NCBI GenBank assembly: GCA_040387195.1
Contig: JAZKEF010000016.1
Span: 47,128 to 111,127 of the forward strand
Length of the DNA stretch: 64,000 bases
Direction: 5' to 3'
DNA from: UKL13-3 sp040387195
GTDB lineage: Bacteria; Bacteroidota; Bacteroidia; UKL13-3
In this document: in pieces, positions 9,689 through 17,733 of the stretch
How the letters are laid out: each line of letters starts with the position of its first letter
Position numbering within the stretch: position 1 is the first letter of the stretch
Program-made: the position numbers and the translations under genes
The notes under the pieces: model-generated
Seen by the model: only the letters and a program-made list of their open reading frames with translations
What the model was told of the DNA's origin: nothing
The model's database searches: none

Positions 9689-10732
9689 TTAGCGAATACG
9701 TACCACTTTACCTGCTGATGCACAAAATGTACCAATACGAAAAAGGGATACTCCGTGTTTGAATGATAAATCCTCAATATTGGGAAGAGATTGTGGTTCC
9801 ACACTGATTAATAACCCTCCGTTGGTTTGCGGATCGGGTAATAATGCAAATGATTCTGTTGCATTCACAGTTGCAGCAATCTCCACCTTTTCACTGTAAG
9901 CATTCCAGTTGCGGTAAGTAGCATCAGGAATGATAAACTGGCCTGCGTATTGGATGGCTGCTTCCAATTTAGGAATAGCGGCATAATGGATTTCAGCACT
10001 CATACCTGAGCCTTCACACATTTCCACAAGATGACCTAATAATCCGAAACCGGTAATATCCGTCATGGCTGTTACACCTTTTTCTTTTCCAAGAATTTCA
10101 CCAAATGAGTTTAACTGAATCAATTGTTCATTGAGAATGCTTTCATGCTCTGGCAAGAGTTTTTCGCGTTTTTGGGCAGTTGCCAGTATGCCCACCCCAA
10201 TGGGTTTAGTGAGTAAAATAATATCCCCCTCCTTTGCAGTATCGTTTCGTTTGATGTTTGCAACAGGAGCCAACCCATTTACGGATAAGCCAAAAAAGGG
10301 TTCAGCGGAGTCAATGGTATGTCCGCCCGAAATTACAATGCCTGCCTGTGCGCAAATGTCTCTGGCTCCATCTAATACTTTGGCGGCAACCTCAGCAGGA
10401 ATCTTATCAATGGGCCATCCTAAAATGGCTATTGCGGTAATTGGTTTGCCTCCCATGGCATATACATCACTGATGGCATTTGCTGCAGCTGCCTGACCAA
10501 ATGTATATGCATCATCTACAATGGGCATAAAAAAGTCGGTGGTTACAATCAGTGCCTGCCCATTTTGCAAATCGTATACAGCAGCATCATCGTTGTGGTT
10601 ATTCCCGACCAATAACTGCTGGTTACCGGATATACGTGTAGATGCCAATATTTGTTCGAGAACAGCAGGGGCAATTTTGCATCCGCATCCTGCACCCTTT
10701 GCAAACCGGGATAGTTTAATGTCTTCTGTCAT
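9689..10732 (-). CDS. selD: Selenide, water dikinase
   Basis: It makes selenophosphate from selenide and ATP. The N-terminal active-site segment GAGCGCKI (residues 14-20) carries Cys, not selenocysteine, at the catalytic position, with the adjacent Lys. AIRS-type ATP-binding motifs follow (NNHNDDAAVY; TDITGFGLLGHL). At 347 residues it has the usual length. Its ATG overlaps the stop of selU by 4 bases, so selenophosphate supply and its consumer are coupled. No selA, selB or tRNA-Sec is seen here, which fits use for tRNA modification, although those genes could lie elsewhere. Confidence 0.96.
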   Translation of the reverse strand: MTEDIKLSRFAKGAGCGCKIAPAVLEQILASTRISGNQQLLVGNNHNDDAAVYDLQNGQALIVTTDFFMPIVDDAYTFGQAAAANAISDVYAMGGKPITAIAILGWPIDKIPAEVAAKVLDGARDICAQAGIVISGGHTIDSAEPFFGLSVNGLAPVANIKRNDTAKEGDIILLTKPIGVGILATAQKREKLLPEHESILNEQLIQLNSFGEILGKEKGVTAMTDITGFGLLGHLVEMCEGSGMSAEIHYAAIPKLEAAIQYAGQFIIPDATYRNWNAYSEKVEIAATVNATESFALLPDPQTNGGLLISVEPQSLPNIEDLSFKHGVSLFRIGTFCASAGKVVRIR

Positions 10733-11815
10733 GTTGATAGCGGTTGTGTGGTTTTGAGCACCTGTATTGCATTAGCAATCGGATCTACAGTGGGTGCAGG
10801 GATCAATTGAACAGTGCGGTTTGATTTTTCCATGGCTTGCATGTATTGCTTATCATAGTAGGAAAGTAAAATACGAAAGCATGAGCGCACATCATTTTCG
10901 AGTAAAAAATTGATGGCATTTTTAGTGTCCAGTCCACCCAGTCTTTTTTGAATACGAATAATAGCGTTTACCAGTCTTTCCTTGTCAAATTTCCCATAAC
11001 CTGCTACAATAAAACTGAGTCGTTCTTNNNNNNNNNNNNNCAAATGGAATATCCAGCGCCCATAACGGGGCCTCCTGCATGCTGTTATAAAAGAGTTCGG
11101 TAAGGTTAATCAATCCGATGCGCCTGCTTTCATTTTCGATCCAAATGGGTTGTTCCTGATGGAAAGAACCGTCACTATTGATTTGGTAAAAGGGTTGTAA
11201 GGCAAATGCCAGTTCATTTTCAAAATGTTCCTGCGAAGGCTGTTCATCCATTCCCAAACTTCCAAATGCCGAACCTTTATGAGAAGCGATCTTTTCCAGG
11301 TCAATCACTTTCTTTCCTTGTTTGGCAAGTTGATGCAGTACTTCTGTTTTCCCGCTTCCTGTAAAACCACCGAGTGCCATAAGTCTGAAAGGTAGGTCGA
11401 GTTGCTGCAATACCCACTGCCGGTAGTGTTTGTATCCACCTTCCAACAGGTAAACATCAAAACCGTAAAAACTAAGTAGCCAGGCCATGGCTCCGCTGCG
11501 CATGCCTCCGCGCCAACAGTGTACCAGTAGCTTTTTATCTTCCTGCTTGCACTTTTTTAAAATGGTTTCGGCCTGCTCTACAAAGGCAAGCATGTTTGGT
11601 CCAAAATGTTTCAAGCCAATTTTAATAGCATCTTCTCTGCTCACCTGTTTGTAAGTGGTGCCTATTTCCTTGCGTTGTGCGTCATCAAATATGGGAAAGG
11701 AAGAGGCTCCGGGAATATGGGCATAAGCAAACTCGGCCGGACTGCGTACATCTAAAATGGGATGGGTTTTACCCAACGCCAGGAATTCGCTTACAGTGAG
11801 CTTTTGTATGGGCAT
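10729..11815 (-). CDS. selU: tRNA 2-selenouridine synthase, interrupted by an assembly gap
   Basis: It replaces sulfur by selenium at wobble 2-thiouridine of tRNAs for Lys, Glu and Gln. The N-terminal rhodanese domain holds the catalytic loop HCWRGGMRS (about 95-103) and is followed by a P-loop domain (GFTGSGKTE, about 150). A run of N at 11028-11040 breaks the frame: the N-terminal part reads ...ALDIPF before it, and ERLSFIVAGYGKFDKERLV continues after it in another frame. With the gap ignored the product is about 360 residues, normal for the family, so the gene is probably intact. The sister gene selD follows with a 4-base overlap. Confidence 0.93.
11028..11040. other. Assembly gap (13 N) inside selU
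   Basis: Thirteen undetermined bases. The span of selU from 11815 to 10729 is 1087 bases, one more than a multiple of three, so the gap size is not exact. Confidence 0.97.
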
Positions 11816-11901
11816 GAGTTTGATTTATCCCGACCAAGATAAAGTGTTTGAATCAGAATAGCTATTGTACATTTGACTTCAGGGTGGATACAAGAAGTAA
11901 G

Positions 11902-13440
11902 TTATTCAGTATAATGAATATTCATCAATTCAATTGCTTTTTTTGCCGGAATAGCAAATCCAAGTCCCTCCATTCCTCTTCCGATGATTTTTTTTACAAT
12001 AACACCGATAACAATTCCATTTTCATTAATAAGCGGTCCGCCACTATTTCCCGGATTGATACTCACATCAGTTTGTATATATTCTCTTCCTTCAATGGCC
12101 CGGTTACCGCTCACAATGCCTTTCGATACGCTCTGTCCTAATTCCATGGAAGCAGGCGTTCCTATTGCAACTACGGGCTCGCCAATCTCTGTTTCCTCGA
12201 TATTTTTCATCTGCAGGTAAGGGGTGTTCTCCTTTTCTATTTTAATTACAGCAAGGTCATAGTAATCATCATAGCGTATAACTTTGGCAATAAAATTTGT
12301 TGTGTCTTTTCCAATACGAACTTTAAGGGTTTGTGCATCATCGATTACATGATAGTTGGTTAAAATATAACCCTTGTTGTTAATCAGAAAACCGCTGCCG
12401 AAACTCTCTTCTCCCTCAATGGTAACAACAGATTTTGTGCTGGTTTTAATCATCTCCTTAATGTCATTGAACTTAACATTAAAGGCTGAAGCCTCGATTT
12501 TAAGCGAATCAAATTCTGTTTGAAAAAAGGCATTCGCCTCCTGAATAGATTGAATTAACGTTGTATCGGTCAATACAAGACCTACATTATCGTATAAGGC
12601 TTTTCGGAACAGAGAATTATGGTCATCGGCATTGCCAAAACCATAATTTACAACTTCAATCTCTTGTTTTTTATCTTTTTCGAGTACAATCAAATAGTGC
12701 ATTTTGAGGTTGTAGAACCCATAAGTGTAATAATTATCCTTGAATTTGGTAGAAAATGTTCTGAAAGTAAACTCCTTGATTGTAGGTTTAACAGAGGTAA
12801 ATAATTTATGAGAAGCCGCAATCATTTTCTCTTGTTTTGAAATCTCTTCACATTGAGATATTACAAAATAATTGTGGTGAAAAATATTGCAGAGTTGCGT
12901 CCGTATATTTTTATTGGTACCGAAAATAGGATCATAGGCAACACCTTCATTTACCATGGTGAAAAAACGGGTATGGTCATCTCTTCCAAGCAATGTCTGA
13001 GGTTTAATGGAATTGGTGAGCGGGCCAAGTGCAATCCTGGTGGTATTATTTTTTTTAGAATAGCTTTTATGCACAAACAAGTCATAAGAACCGCCCTTAA
13101 TCTGTCCAAGATTATCATAACGCACAAAAAGATTAGCCGGCATTCGGGCGGACGAAAGGGGCTTAATATTGAGTTCAAGAATCTCCTTTATGGGAATATT
13201 GATATAGGCTTCTTCAGTTTTGTCACCCTTAACAATAAATTCATGTGACCGGAGCTTTTTTTTCTCCAGTTTTATTGGGGCATAACCGATCAGCTCTTCA
13301 TTTTCCCTATAATATATCCCCACGCGGTCATCAATGTCTGAATTGATTTGAAGTACATTTTTATCGGTATTTTGTGCAAGGCAGGTATTTAAACAGTATT
13401 GGCCGAGAATAAAACACAAAATGAGTAGGCGTCTTTCCAT
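11902..13440 (-). CDS. HtrA-like (S1C) serine protease with novel N-terminal region
   Basis: A 512-residue exported protein: signal peptide (about 1-22), an N-terminal region of about 300 residues that I cannot assign, then a trypsin-like domain from about 330. The triad is visible: His364 (LTNYHVID), Asp395 (YYDLAVIK) and Ser466 (INPGNSGGPL). No PDZ domain follows, since the protein ends 45 residues after the catalytic Ser region. DegP/HtrA normally has the protease first and PDZ domains after. A periplasmic or surface stress protease is a reasonable inference; the sensor or substrate role of the N-terminal half is unknown. It reads divergently from the 13488 gene. Confidence 0.88.
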   Translation of the reverse strand: MERRLLILCFILGQYCLNTCLAQNTDKNVLQINSDIDDRVGIYYRENEELIGYAPIKLEKKKLRSHEFIVKGDKTEEAYINIPIKEILELNIKPLSSARMPANLFVRYDNLGQIKGGSYDLFVHKSYSKKNNTTRIALGPLTNSIKPQTLLGRDDHTRFFTMVNEGVAYDPIFGTNKNIRTQLCNIFHHNYFVISQCEEISKQEKMIAASHKLFTSVKPTIKEFTFRTFSTKFKDNYYTYGFYNLKMHYLIVLEKDKKQEIEVVNYGFGNADDHNSLFRKALYDNVGLVLTDTTLIQSIQEANAFFQTEFDSLKIEASAFNVKFNDIKEMIKTSTKSVVTIEGEESFGSGFLINNKGYILTNYHVIDDAQTLKVRIGKDTTNFIAKVIRYDDYYDLAVIKIEKENTPYLQMKNIEETEIGEPVVAIGTPASMELGQSVSKGIVSGNRAIEGREYIQTDVSINPGNSGGPLINENGIVIGVIVKKIIGRGMEGLGFAIPAKKAIELMNIHYTE

Positions 13441-13470
13441 TTGCTAATTTATGTAATTCAATTATACTTG
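13440..13470 (+). promoter_or_regulatory. Promoter of the 13488 gene
   Basis: TTTG at 13440-13443 and TATACTTG at 13463-13470 (7 of 8 to TAnnTTTG) with a 19-base spacer. Transcription would start near 13477. Confidence 0.6.
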
Positions 13471-13487
13471 TATAAAATCAAAACCTT

Positions 13488-15050
13488 ATGAAAAAAATTG
13501 TATTTGTACTCACTCTGGTGCTTTTGAATGGAATTCTCATTGCACAAGAGGTTGATTTAAAATGGGCAAAGGAAGAGAAAGTTGCTGGCAAATCAGCATC
13601 TCCCGACTTTATGGGTATCCGCAACGAAAAGATTTATGTAATTAAATCGGAAAATGTAAAAAAGGCCAAGAGCTATTATATTGATGTATATGATGCTGTA
13701 AGCCTTGAAGAAGAAACTAAAATTAATTTTGAAGAAGTTTTGCCCAAGGATGTTGGTGACAATGAGCTATACGGTGCTTATCTGTTGGACAATAAGATCC
13801 TTGTTATTACGACAACAAAAAACAAAGAACTTATGGCTACAGGCCTTGATCTGGAAGGAAAAGTGATCAAAGCAAAGGTTACCATTGATAAGGTAGATGG
13901 AAAGGATAAAGAATTTGATGGGTATGAGATGAGACTTTCTCCCGACAGATCAAAATTATTAGGTTTCAGGAAAGCTAAAGGGAAGGTTAAAAAGACTATA
14001 GCATTCAATTTTACATTGTTCGATAGTGAATTGAAACGTATAAGTGAGAAAAAAACCGAGTTGCCATATGAAGATGAAAACTTTGACTTCCGCAATATCA
14101 CCGTTGATGATAAAGGAGATGTATTTGGTGTTGCAGTAATTAAAATAGAAGGTAAACGTAAAAAATTTGATACACAGAAGGCCGTTCTCATGAATTTGGA
14201 TTTGAGCAAAAGCAAACCCGAAATAAATGAAGTGAATCTGCCGTTTGAGAAACGTATTGCCTCTTCAATGTCATTTATGATGAATGCCAGTAAAATAACA
14301 GTTGCCGGATTGTATGCTAATAACAAAGATGCTGAATTCCTGGAAGGGATATTTTATATTGAATTGAACAAAAGCAATTTTGAAGTTATTCAATCCAATT
14401 ATGAAAAATTCAAAGCTGGTTTGCAAACAAGGAAGTTATCAAGTAATAAGATGGATAACAATGTAGGCTTTGGGTACGACATGAAGGATATTCATATCAA
14501 TTCAAAGGGTGAGAAGTTCTTAACGTTTGAGAATTCCTCGATTGTTTTTGTATCATCTAAAAATGGAACCTCTAAGAATATCAGCAAGACGGATATTATT
14601 GTAGTTAAACTTTCGGAGACCAACAAGTTGTTATGGAATACGATGATCAACAAGAACCAATGGTTCAGAATTCCATATACTACTGCTGTTGGCTTTGGAG
14701 CTATCACTATTGAAATAAGCGTTTATAAATTCTACAAAAAGTTTGAGGATTTATTGTCGTATACCGTACTATATAAGAATGATGAAATGTATTTCTTGTT
14801 CAATGATAATAACAAGAACATGAAAATGAAGAATACGGATAAGGCTTTTAATTCACTGAAGAAATCATATTCGGCCTTGATTAAGTTAGATATGGAAAAA
14901 GGTAAATGGGAGAAAAAATCAATTTTTACTGCCAAAGAAATGGAAAGAATGATTACTCCGAATAACTCCATTCAAGTCTCAGATAATAAGATATTAACCT
15001 TCTCTTATTTTAAGAAGGGAAGTTCAATCGGATATCTTACTATTGAATAG
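13488..15050 (+). CDS. Exported protein of unknown function
   Basis: A 520-residue product with a signal peptide (MKKIVFVLTLVLLNGILIAQ). The mature part alternates short beta strands with Lys-rich loops, compatible with a propeller, but no repeat motif is clear enough to assert it. There is no T9SS sorting tail; it ends SSIGYLTIE. A bidirectional terminator follows. It shares an intergenic region with the divergent HtrA-like gene. No family recognised. Confidence 0.75.
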   Translation: MKKIVFVLTLVLLNGILIAQEVDLKWAKEEKVAGKSASPDFMGIRNEKIYVIKSENVKKAKSYYIDVYDAVSLEEETKINFEEVLPKDVGDNELYGAYLLDNKILVITTTKNKELMATGLDLEGKVIKAKVTIDKVDGKDKEFDGYEMRLSPDRSKLLGFRKAKGKVKKTIAFNFTLFDSELKRISEKKTELPYEDENFDFRNITVDDKGDVFGVAVIKIEGKRKKFDTQKAVLMNLDLSKSKPEINEVNLPFEKRIASSMSFMMNASKITVAGLYANNKDAEFLEGIFYIELNKSNFEVIQSNYEKFKAGLQTRKLSSNKMDNNVGFGYDMKDIHINSKGEKFLTFENSSIVFVSSKNGTSKNISKTDIIVVKLSETNKLLWNTMINKNQWFRIPYTTAVGFGAITIEISVYKFYKKFEDLLSYTVLYKNDEMYFLFNDNNKNMKMKNTDKAFNSLKKSYSALIKLDMEKGKWEKKSIFTAKEMERMITPNNSIQVSDNKILTFSYFKKGSSIGYLTIE

Positions 15051-15059
15051 TAGTCCAAC

Positions 15060-15096
15060 AAAAAAAGGCAGTGATTTCAGATCACTGCCTTTTTTT
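15060..15096. terminator. Bidirectional terminator
   Basis: GGCAGTGAT and ATCACTGCC pair perfectly, flanked by A7 and T7, between the convergent 13488 gene and the acyl-CoA dehydrogenase gene. Confidence 0.92.
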
Positions 15097-15115
15097 ATGC
15101 CGTTAAGATTATCGA

Positions 15116-16255
15116 TTATTTCAATACTTCTCGCGAGATAACAATACGTTGTACCTCTGAGGTTCCTTCGTAAATCTGGGTAATTTTGGCATCACGCATC
15201 AAACGCTCCACATGGTATTCTTTTACGTAACCATATCCTCCATGAATCTGAACAGCCTCAGTGGTAACCCACATCGCTGTTTCGGATGCATACACTTTAG
15301 CCATTGCACTGGCCATTGCATAATCGCCATGGGCATCTTTTAAGGCTGCAGCTTTTAAGCACAACAAACGGGCCGCTTCAATTTGGGTAGCCATGTCGGC
15401 CAACTTAAACTGAATAGCCTGATGGTGCATGATTTCTTTACCAAATGCCTTGCGTTCTTTCGAATATTTTAATGCCAGTTCATACGCACCGCTTGCTATA
15501 CCCAATGCCTGAGAAGCAATACCAATACGACCACCTGCAAGTACTTTCATGGCAAAGGTAAATCCGAATCCATCATCACCAATTCTGTTTTCCTTAGGTA
15601 CTTTTACATCCTGGAACATAATAGAGTGGGTATCACTTCCGCGAATTCCCATCTTATCTTCTTTTTTTCCAACGGTAACTCCGGCCCAACTTTTTTCAAC
15701 AATAAAAGCATTGATACCTTTGTGTTTTTTCTCAACATCAGTTTGCGCAATCACCAGATAGTAGGTTCCCGAATTTCCATTGGTGATCCAGTTTTTGGTA
15801 CCATTCAAAATATAGTGATCCCCCATATCAACTGCCGTGGTGCGTTGCGAAGTAGCATCACTCCCTGCTTCAGGCTCAGAAAGCAAAAATGCTCCATGAA
15901 CTTGTCCGCTGGCCATTGGTACCAAATATTTCTGTTTTTGTTCTTCTGTTCCGTATGTTTCCAATCCCCAGCAAACCAGTGAATTGTTTACCGAAACAAC
16001 TACCGAGGCCGAAGCGTCAATCTTGGAAAGTTCTTCCATAGCCAATACATATGAAATGGTGTCCATTCCCGATCCTCCGTATTTAGGATCAACCATCATA
16101 CCCAAAAAACCGAGCTCACCCAGCTTTTTAATCTGCTCTGCAGGAAATTTTTGGTGTTCATCGCGCTCAATAACACCCGGTAACAATTCGGTTTGTGCAA
16201 AATCGCGTGCTGCCTGCTGTACGTTTAAGTGTTCTTCGGAAAGTTCAAAGTTCAT
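15116..16255 (-). CDS. Acyl-CoA dehydrogenase (short-chain/butyryl type)
   Basis: This FAD enzyme introduces the 2,3 double bond into acyl-CoA in beta-oxidation, passing electrons to ETF. I chose the ATG at 16255 (MNFELSEEHL), which gives 379 residues, exactly the family length; a longer frame to 16324 would run over the promoter. Motifs: GAFLLSEPEAGSDA (about 125), WITNG (about 158), RKAFG (about 270) and the C-terminal QIYEGTSEVQR with the catalytic Glu. Substrate length cannot be read reliably. It appears monocistronic. Confidence 0.93.
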   Translation of the reverse strand: MNFELSEEHLNVQQAARDFAQTELLPGVIERDEHQKFPAEQIKKLGELGFLGMMVDPKYGGSGMDTISYVLAMEELSKIDASASVVVSVNNSLVCWGLETYGTEEQKQKYLVPMASGQVHGAFLLSEPEAGSDATSQRTTAVDMGDHYILNGTKNWITNGNSGTYYLVIAQTDVEKKHKGINAFIVEKSWAGVTVGKKEDKMGIRGSDTHSIMFQDVKVPKENRIGDDGFGFTFAMKVLAGGRIGIASQALGIASGAYELALKYSKERKAFGKEIMHHQAIQFKLADMATQIEAARLLCLKAAALKDAHGDYAMASAMAKVYASETAMWVTTEAVQIHGGYGYVKEYHVERLMRDAKITQIYEGTSEVQRIVISREVLK

Positions 16256-16294
16256 ATGCTGTATAATTATGTAGTTGAAACAATTAGGAAGCTG

Positions 16295-16325
16295 CGAAAA
16301 TACTGATATAGCTTGTAATTGCAAA
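16295..16325 (-). promoter_or_regulatory. Promoter of the acyl-CoA dehydrogenase gene
   Basis: On the minus strand TTTG (16325-16322) and TATTTTCG (16302-16295, 7 of 8) are 19 bases apart. The start at 16255 lies about 40 bases downstream, consistent with the shorter CDS. Confidence 0.6.
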
Positions 16326-16338
16326 TGTTATTGAGCAA

Positions 16339-16481
16339 GGCTGTTGGCGATTGGACGTTAGCTGCCAGAAGATTAAGAGATAAGGGGATTAAGGGATTGA
16401 GAGATTAGGGATTAAGGGAGAACCGGAAGATCTAAAATGAGCTACCGAAAAACTGCAGACCATGGACCACAGACTATGGAC
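16339..16481. repeat. Cluster of three kinds of degenerate intergenic repeat
   Basis: Between two minus-strand genes lie a GGCTGTTGGCGATTGG type unit (16339-16370), a run of GATTAAG/GGATTAAGG words (16371-16420), and CAGACCATGGACC followed by ACAGACTATGGAC (16456-16481). None is coding. Confidence 0.6.
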
Positions 16482-16486
16482 ATTTC

Positions 16487-17383
16487 CTACAACCAACCCT
16501 TCCGTTTGAACCAGGTCCAAACGGCAACAGTAACAAAAAGCATAAGAGCTATTACTCCCGGATACCCCCAATGTTTTTCGAGTTCGGGCATATATTTAAA
16601 GTTCATACCGTATACACCGACTATGAAGGTAAGCGGTAAAAAGAAGGCTGTAAACACGGTTAACGTACGCATTACCTCATTGGTGCGTTGCGAGGACAGT
16701 GAAATGTATATGTTAAGGAGAGAATGAATGTTTTCGTATACCTCTTCGAGGTTTGTATCAGTTTTCACGTAATAATCCCGCAGGTCCTGCATAAAGGGAT
16801 TTTTTTTGGTGGGCAGTCCGGTTACCTTATCAATAATCTCTTTGGTAATATTGTTAAGCTTGCGGATAACATATACTTTACGTTTGATGAGGTAGAGGTT
16901 CTTCAATAAATCAGGAATCCGTTTTTTGAGGAAAATGCGTGACTCATAAAAATCAATTTCAGCATCCAGCTTTGCAATTGGAACTTCGTAGCTGTTTAAG
17001 CAGGCCTTCACCAGTTTGCTCACTACATCGGGCAGGTGGGTGTGGTTATGGTATTTCTCAATCACCTCTGTAACCTTGGGAAACGGCTTACGGTGAATGG
17101 TGATAAGTCTGTTTTTAGTGAAGAATATGGCCAGTTTGCGGGTGATTTCTTGAATGGAGTCGGCTTTTTTGTCGGCTTCCACATCAAAATAGCGGCATAT
17201 GATAAAGTGGGTATCATCAATCAATTCGTACTTGGGAAGATGCTCGGGCTGCATGCAATCCTGTATAGCCGAAGGGTGGAGATGGTATTTGTCTCCTATT
17301 GCCAATAATTCTTCATTGGTTGGATTAATCACATCAATCCACTCGAATGTGGAATCAGACATGCTTTTAAAAGGATTGATCAT
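16487..17383 (-). CDS. corA: CorA-family Mg2+/Co2+ transporter
   Basis: A 298-residue inner-membrane channel. A soluble alpha/beta N-terminal domain and long helices lead to two C-terminal membrane segments with the signature YGMNF in the loop (about 267) and a basic end (FKRKGWL). A perfect -7 box (TATATTTG on the minus strand, 17395-17388) lies only 4 bases before the ATG at 17383. Transcription would then begin at or inside this codon, so translation may start at Met8 (17362) or the mRNA may be nearly leaderless. The substrate is predicted from family membership. Confidence 0.94.
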   Translation of the reverse strand: MINPFKSMSDSTFEWIDVINPTNEELLAIGDKYHLHPSAIQDCMQPEHLPKYELIDDTHFIICRYFDVEADKKADSIQEITRKLAIFFTKNRLITIHRKPFPKVTEVIEKYHNHTHLPDVVSKLVKACLNSYEVPIAKLDAEIDFYESRIFLKKRIPDLLKNLYLIKRKVYVIRKLNNITKEIIDKVTGLPTKKNPFMQDLRDYYVKTDTNLEEVYENIHSLLNIYISLSSQRTNEVMRTLTVFTAFFLPLTFIVGVYGMNFKYMPELEKHWGYPGVIALMLFVTVAVWTWFKRKGWL

Positions 17384-17387
17384 AACT

Positions 17388-17395
17388 CAAATATA
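17388..17395 (-). promoter_or_regulatory. -7 box upstream of corA
   Basis: TATATTTG on the minus strand is a perfect match to TAnnTTTG. No TTTG is seen at the proper distance upstream, so only half of the promoter is supported. Confidence 0.45.
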
Positions 17396-17492
17396 GGCTT
17401 TACTGCCAAATTTGAAATCCTGTACCAAAACCACAAAACCGGAATGTTGCTTTTTACGTATGTATTGGTTGAGTAGTATTTCATAATTGGGT

Positions 17493-17547
17493 ATTGGTTG
17501 TAACAACCAATCTAAGAACCCCGGGAGGAGTCCCGGGGTTTTCTTTT
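17493..17547 (+). terminator. Palindrome and terminator-like hairpin with no plus-strand gene before it
   Basis: ATTGGTTGT-A-ACAACCAAT (17493-17511) is a perfect palindrome. It is followed by AACCCCGGG/CCCGGGGTT (17517-17540) with a T-rich tail TTTTCTTTT. The tail is on the plus strand, yet the nearest genes on both sides (corA and typA) are on the minus strand. It could end a small plus-strand RNA. Confidence 0.55.
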
Positions 17548-17574
17548 AAGTTAATTAAGATGATAGAATCAACA

Positions 17575-17620
17575 AAAATGCCTCGCAATCCGAAAGGAAA
17601 GCGAGGCATTGTTTATTATA
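17575..17620 (-). terminator. Terminator of typA
   Basis: AATGCCTCGC and GCGAGGCATT pair over 10 bases; on the minus strand the stem is followed by TTTTTG. It lies downstream of the typA stop. Confidence 0.8.
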
Positions 17621-17625
17621 TCATG

Positions 17626-17715
17626 CTATGAGGCAGTTCCCGTTGCGACTCTTTGCACAAACCCACTCGATGTCGACTCGAACCGACTCTTCACCTGATC
17701 AACCAATTTACTTGG
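17626..17715 (-). pseudogene. Short open peptide fragment downstream of typA
   Basis: On the minus strand a 29-codon frame without start codon runs to a TAG at 17626 (key part FESTSSGFVQRVATGTAS). The DNA contains four near copies of CGACTC within 45 bases. I recall this kind of tail on some GIY-YIG-type genes of Bacteroidota but cannot verify it here; it may be a remnant or a dispersed element. The rest of 17384-17733 holds only the hairpins listed. Confidence 0.25.
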
Positions 17716-17733
17716 TCAACGTATCAACTTAAA

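Noticed and set aside
10131..10496. 121-residue frame on the plus strand inside selD
   Set aside because: It is the antisense shadow of selD with no signal, domain or start context.
16256..16324. Extended acyl-CoA dehydrogenase start at 16324
   Set aside because: It would cover the promoter boxes at 16295-16325; the ATG at 16255 gives the normal family length.
17641..17700. A tRNA or tRNA remnant on the minus strand around GGTTCGAGTC
   Set aside because: The T-arm-like piece does not form a 5-base stem with a 7-base loop, and no acceptor stem pairs.
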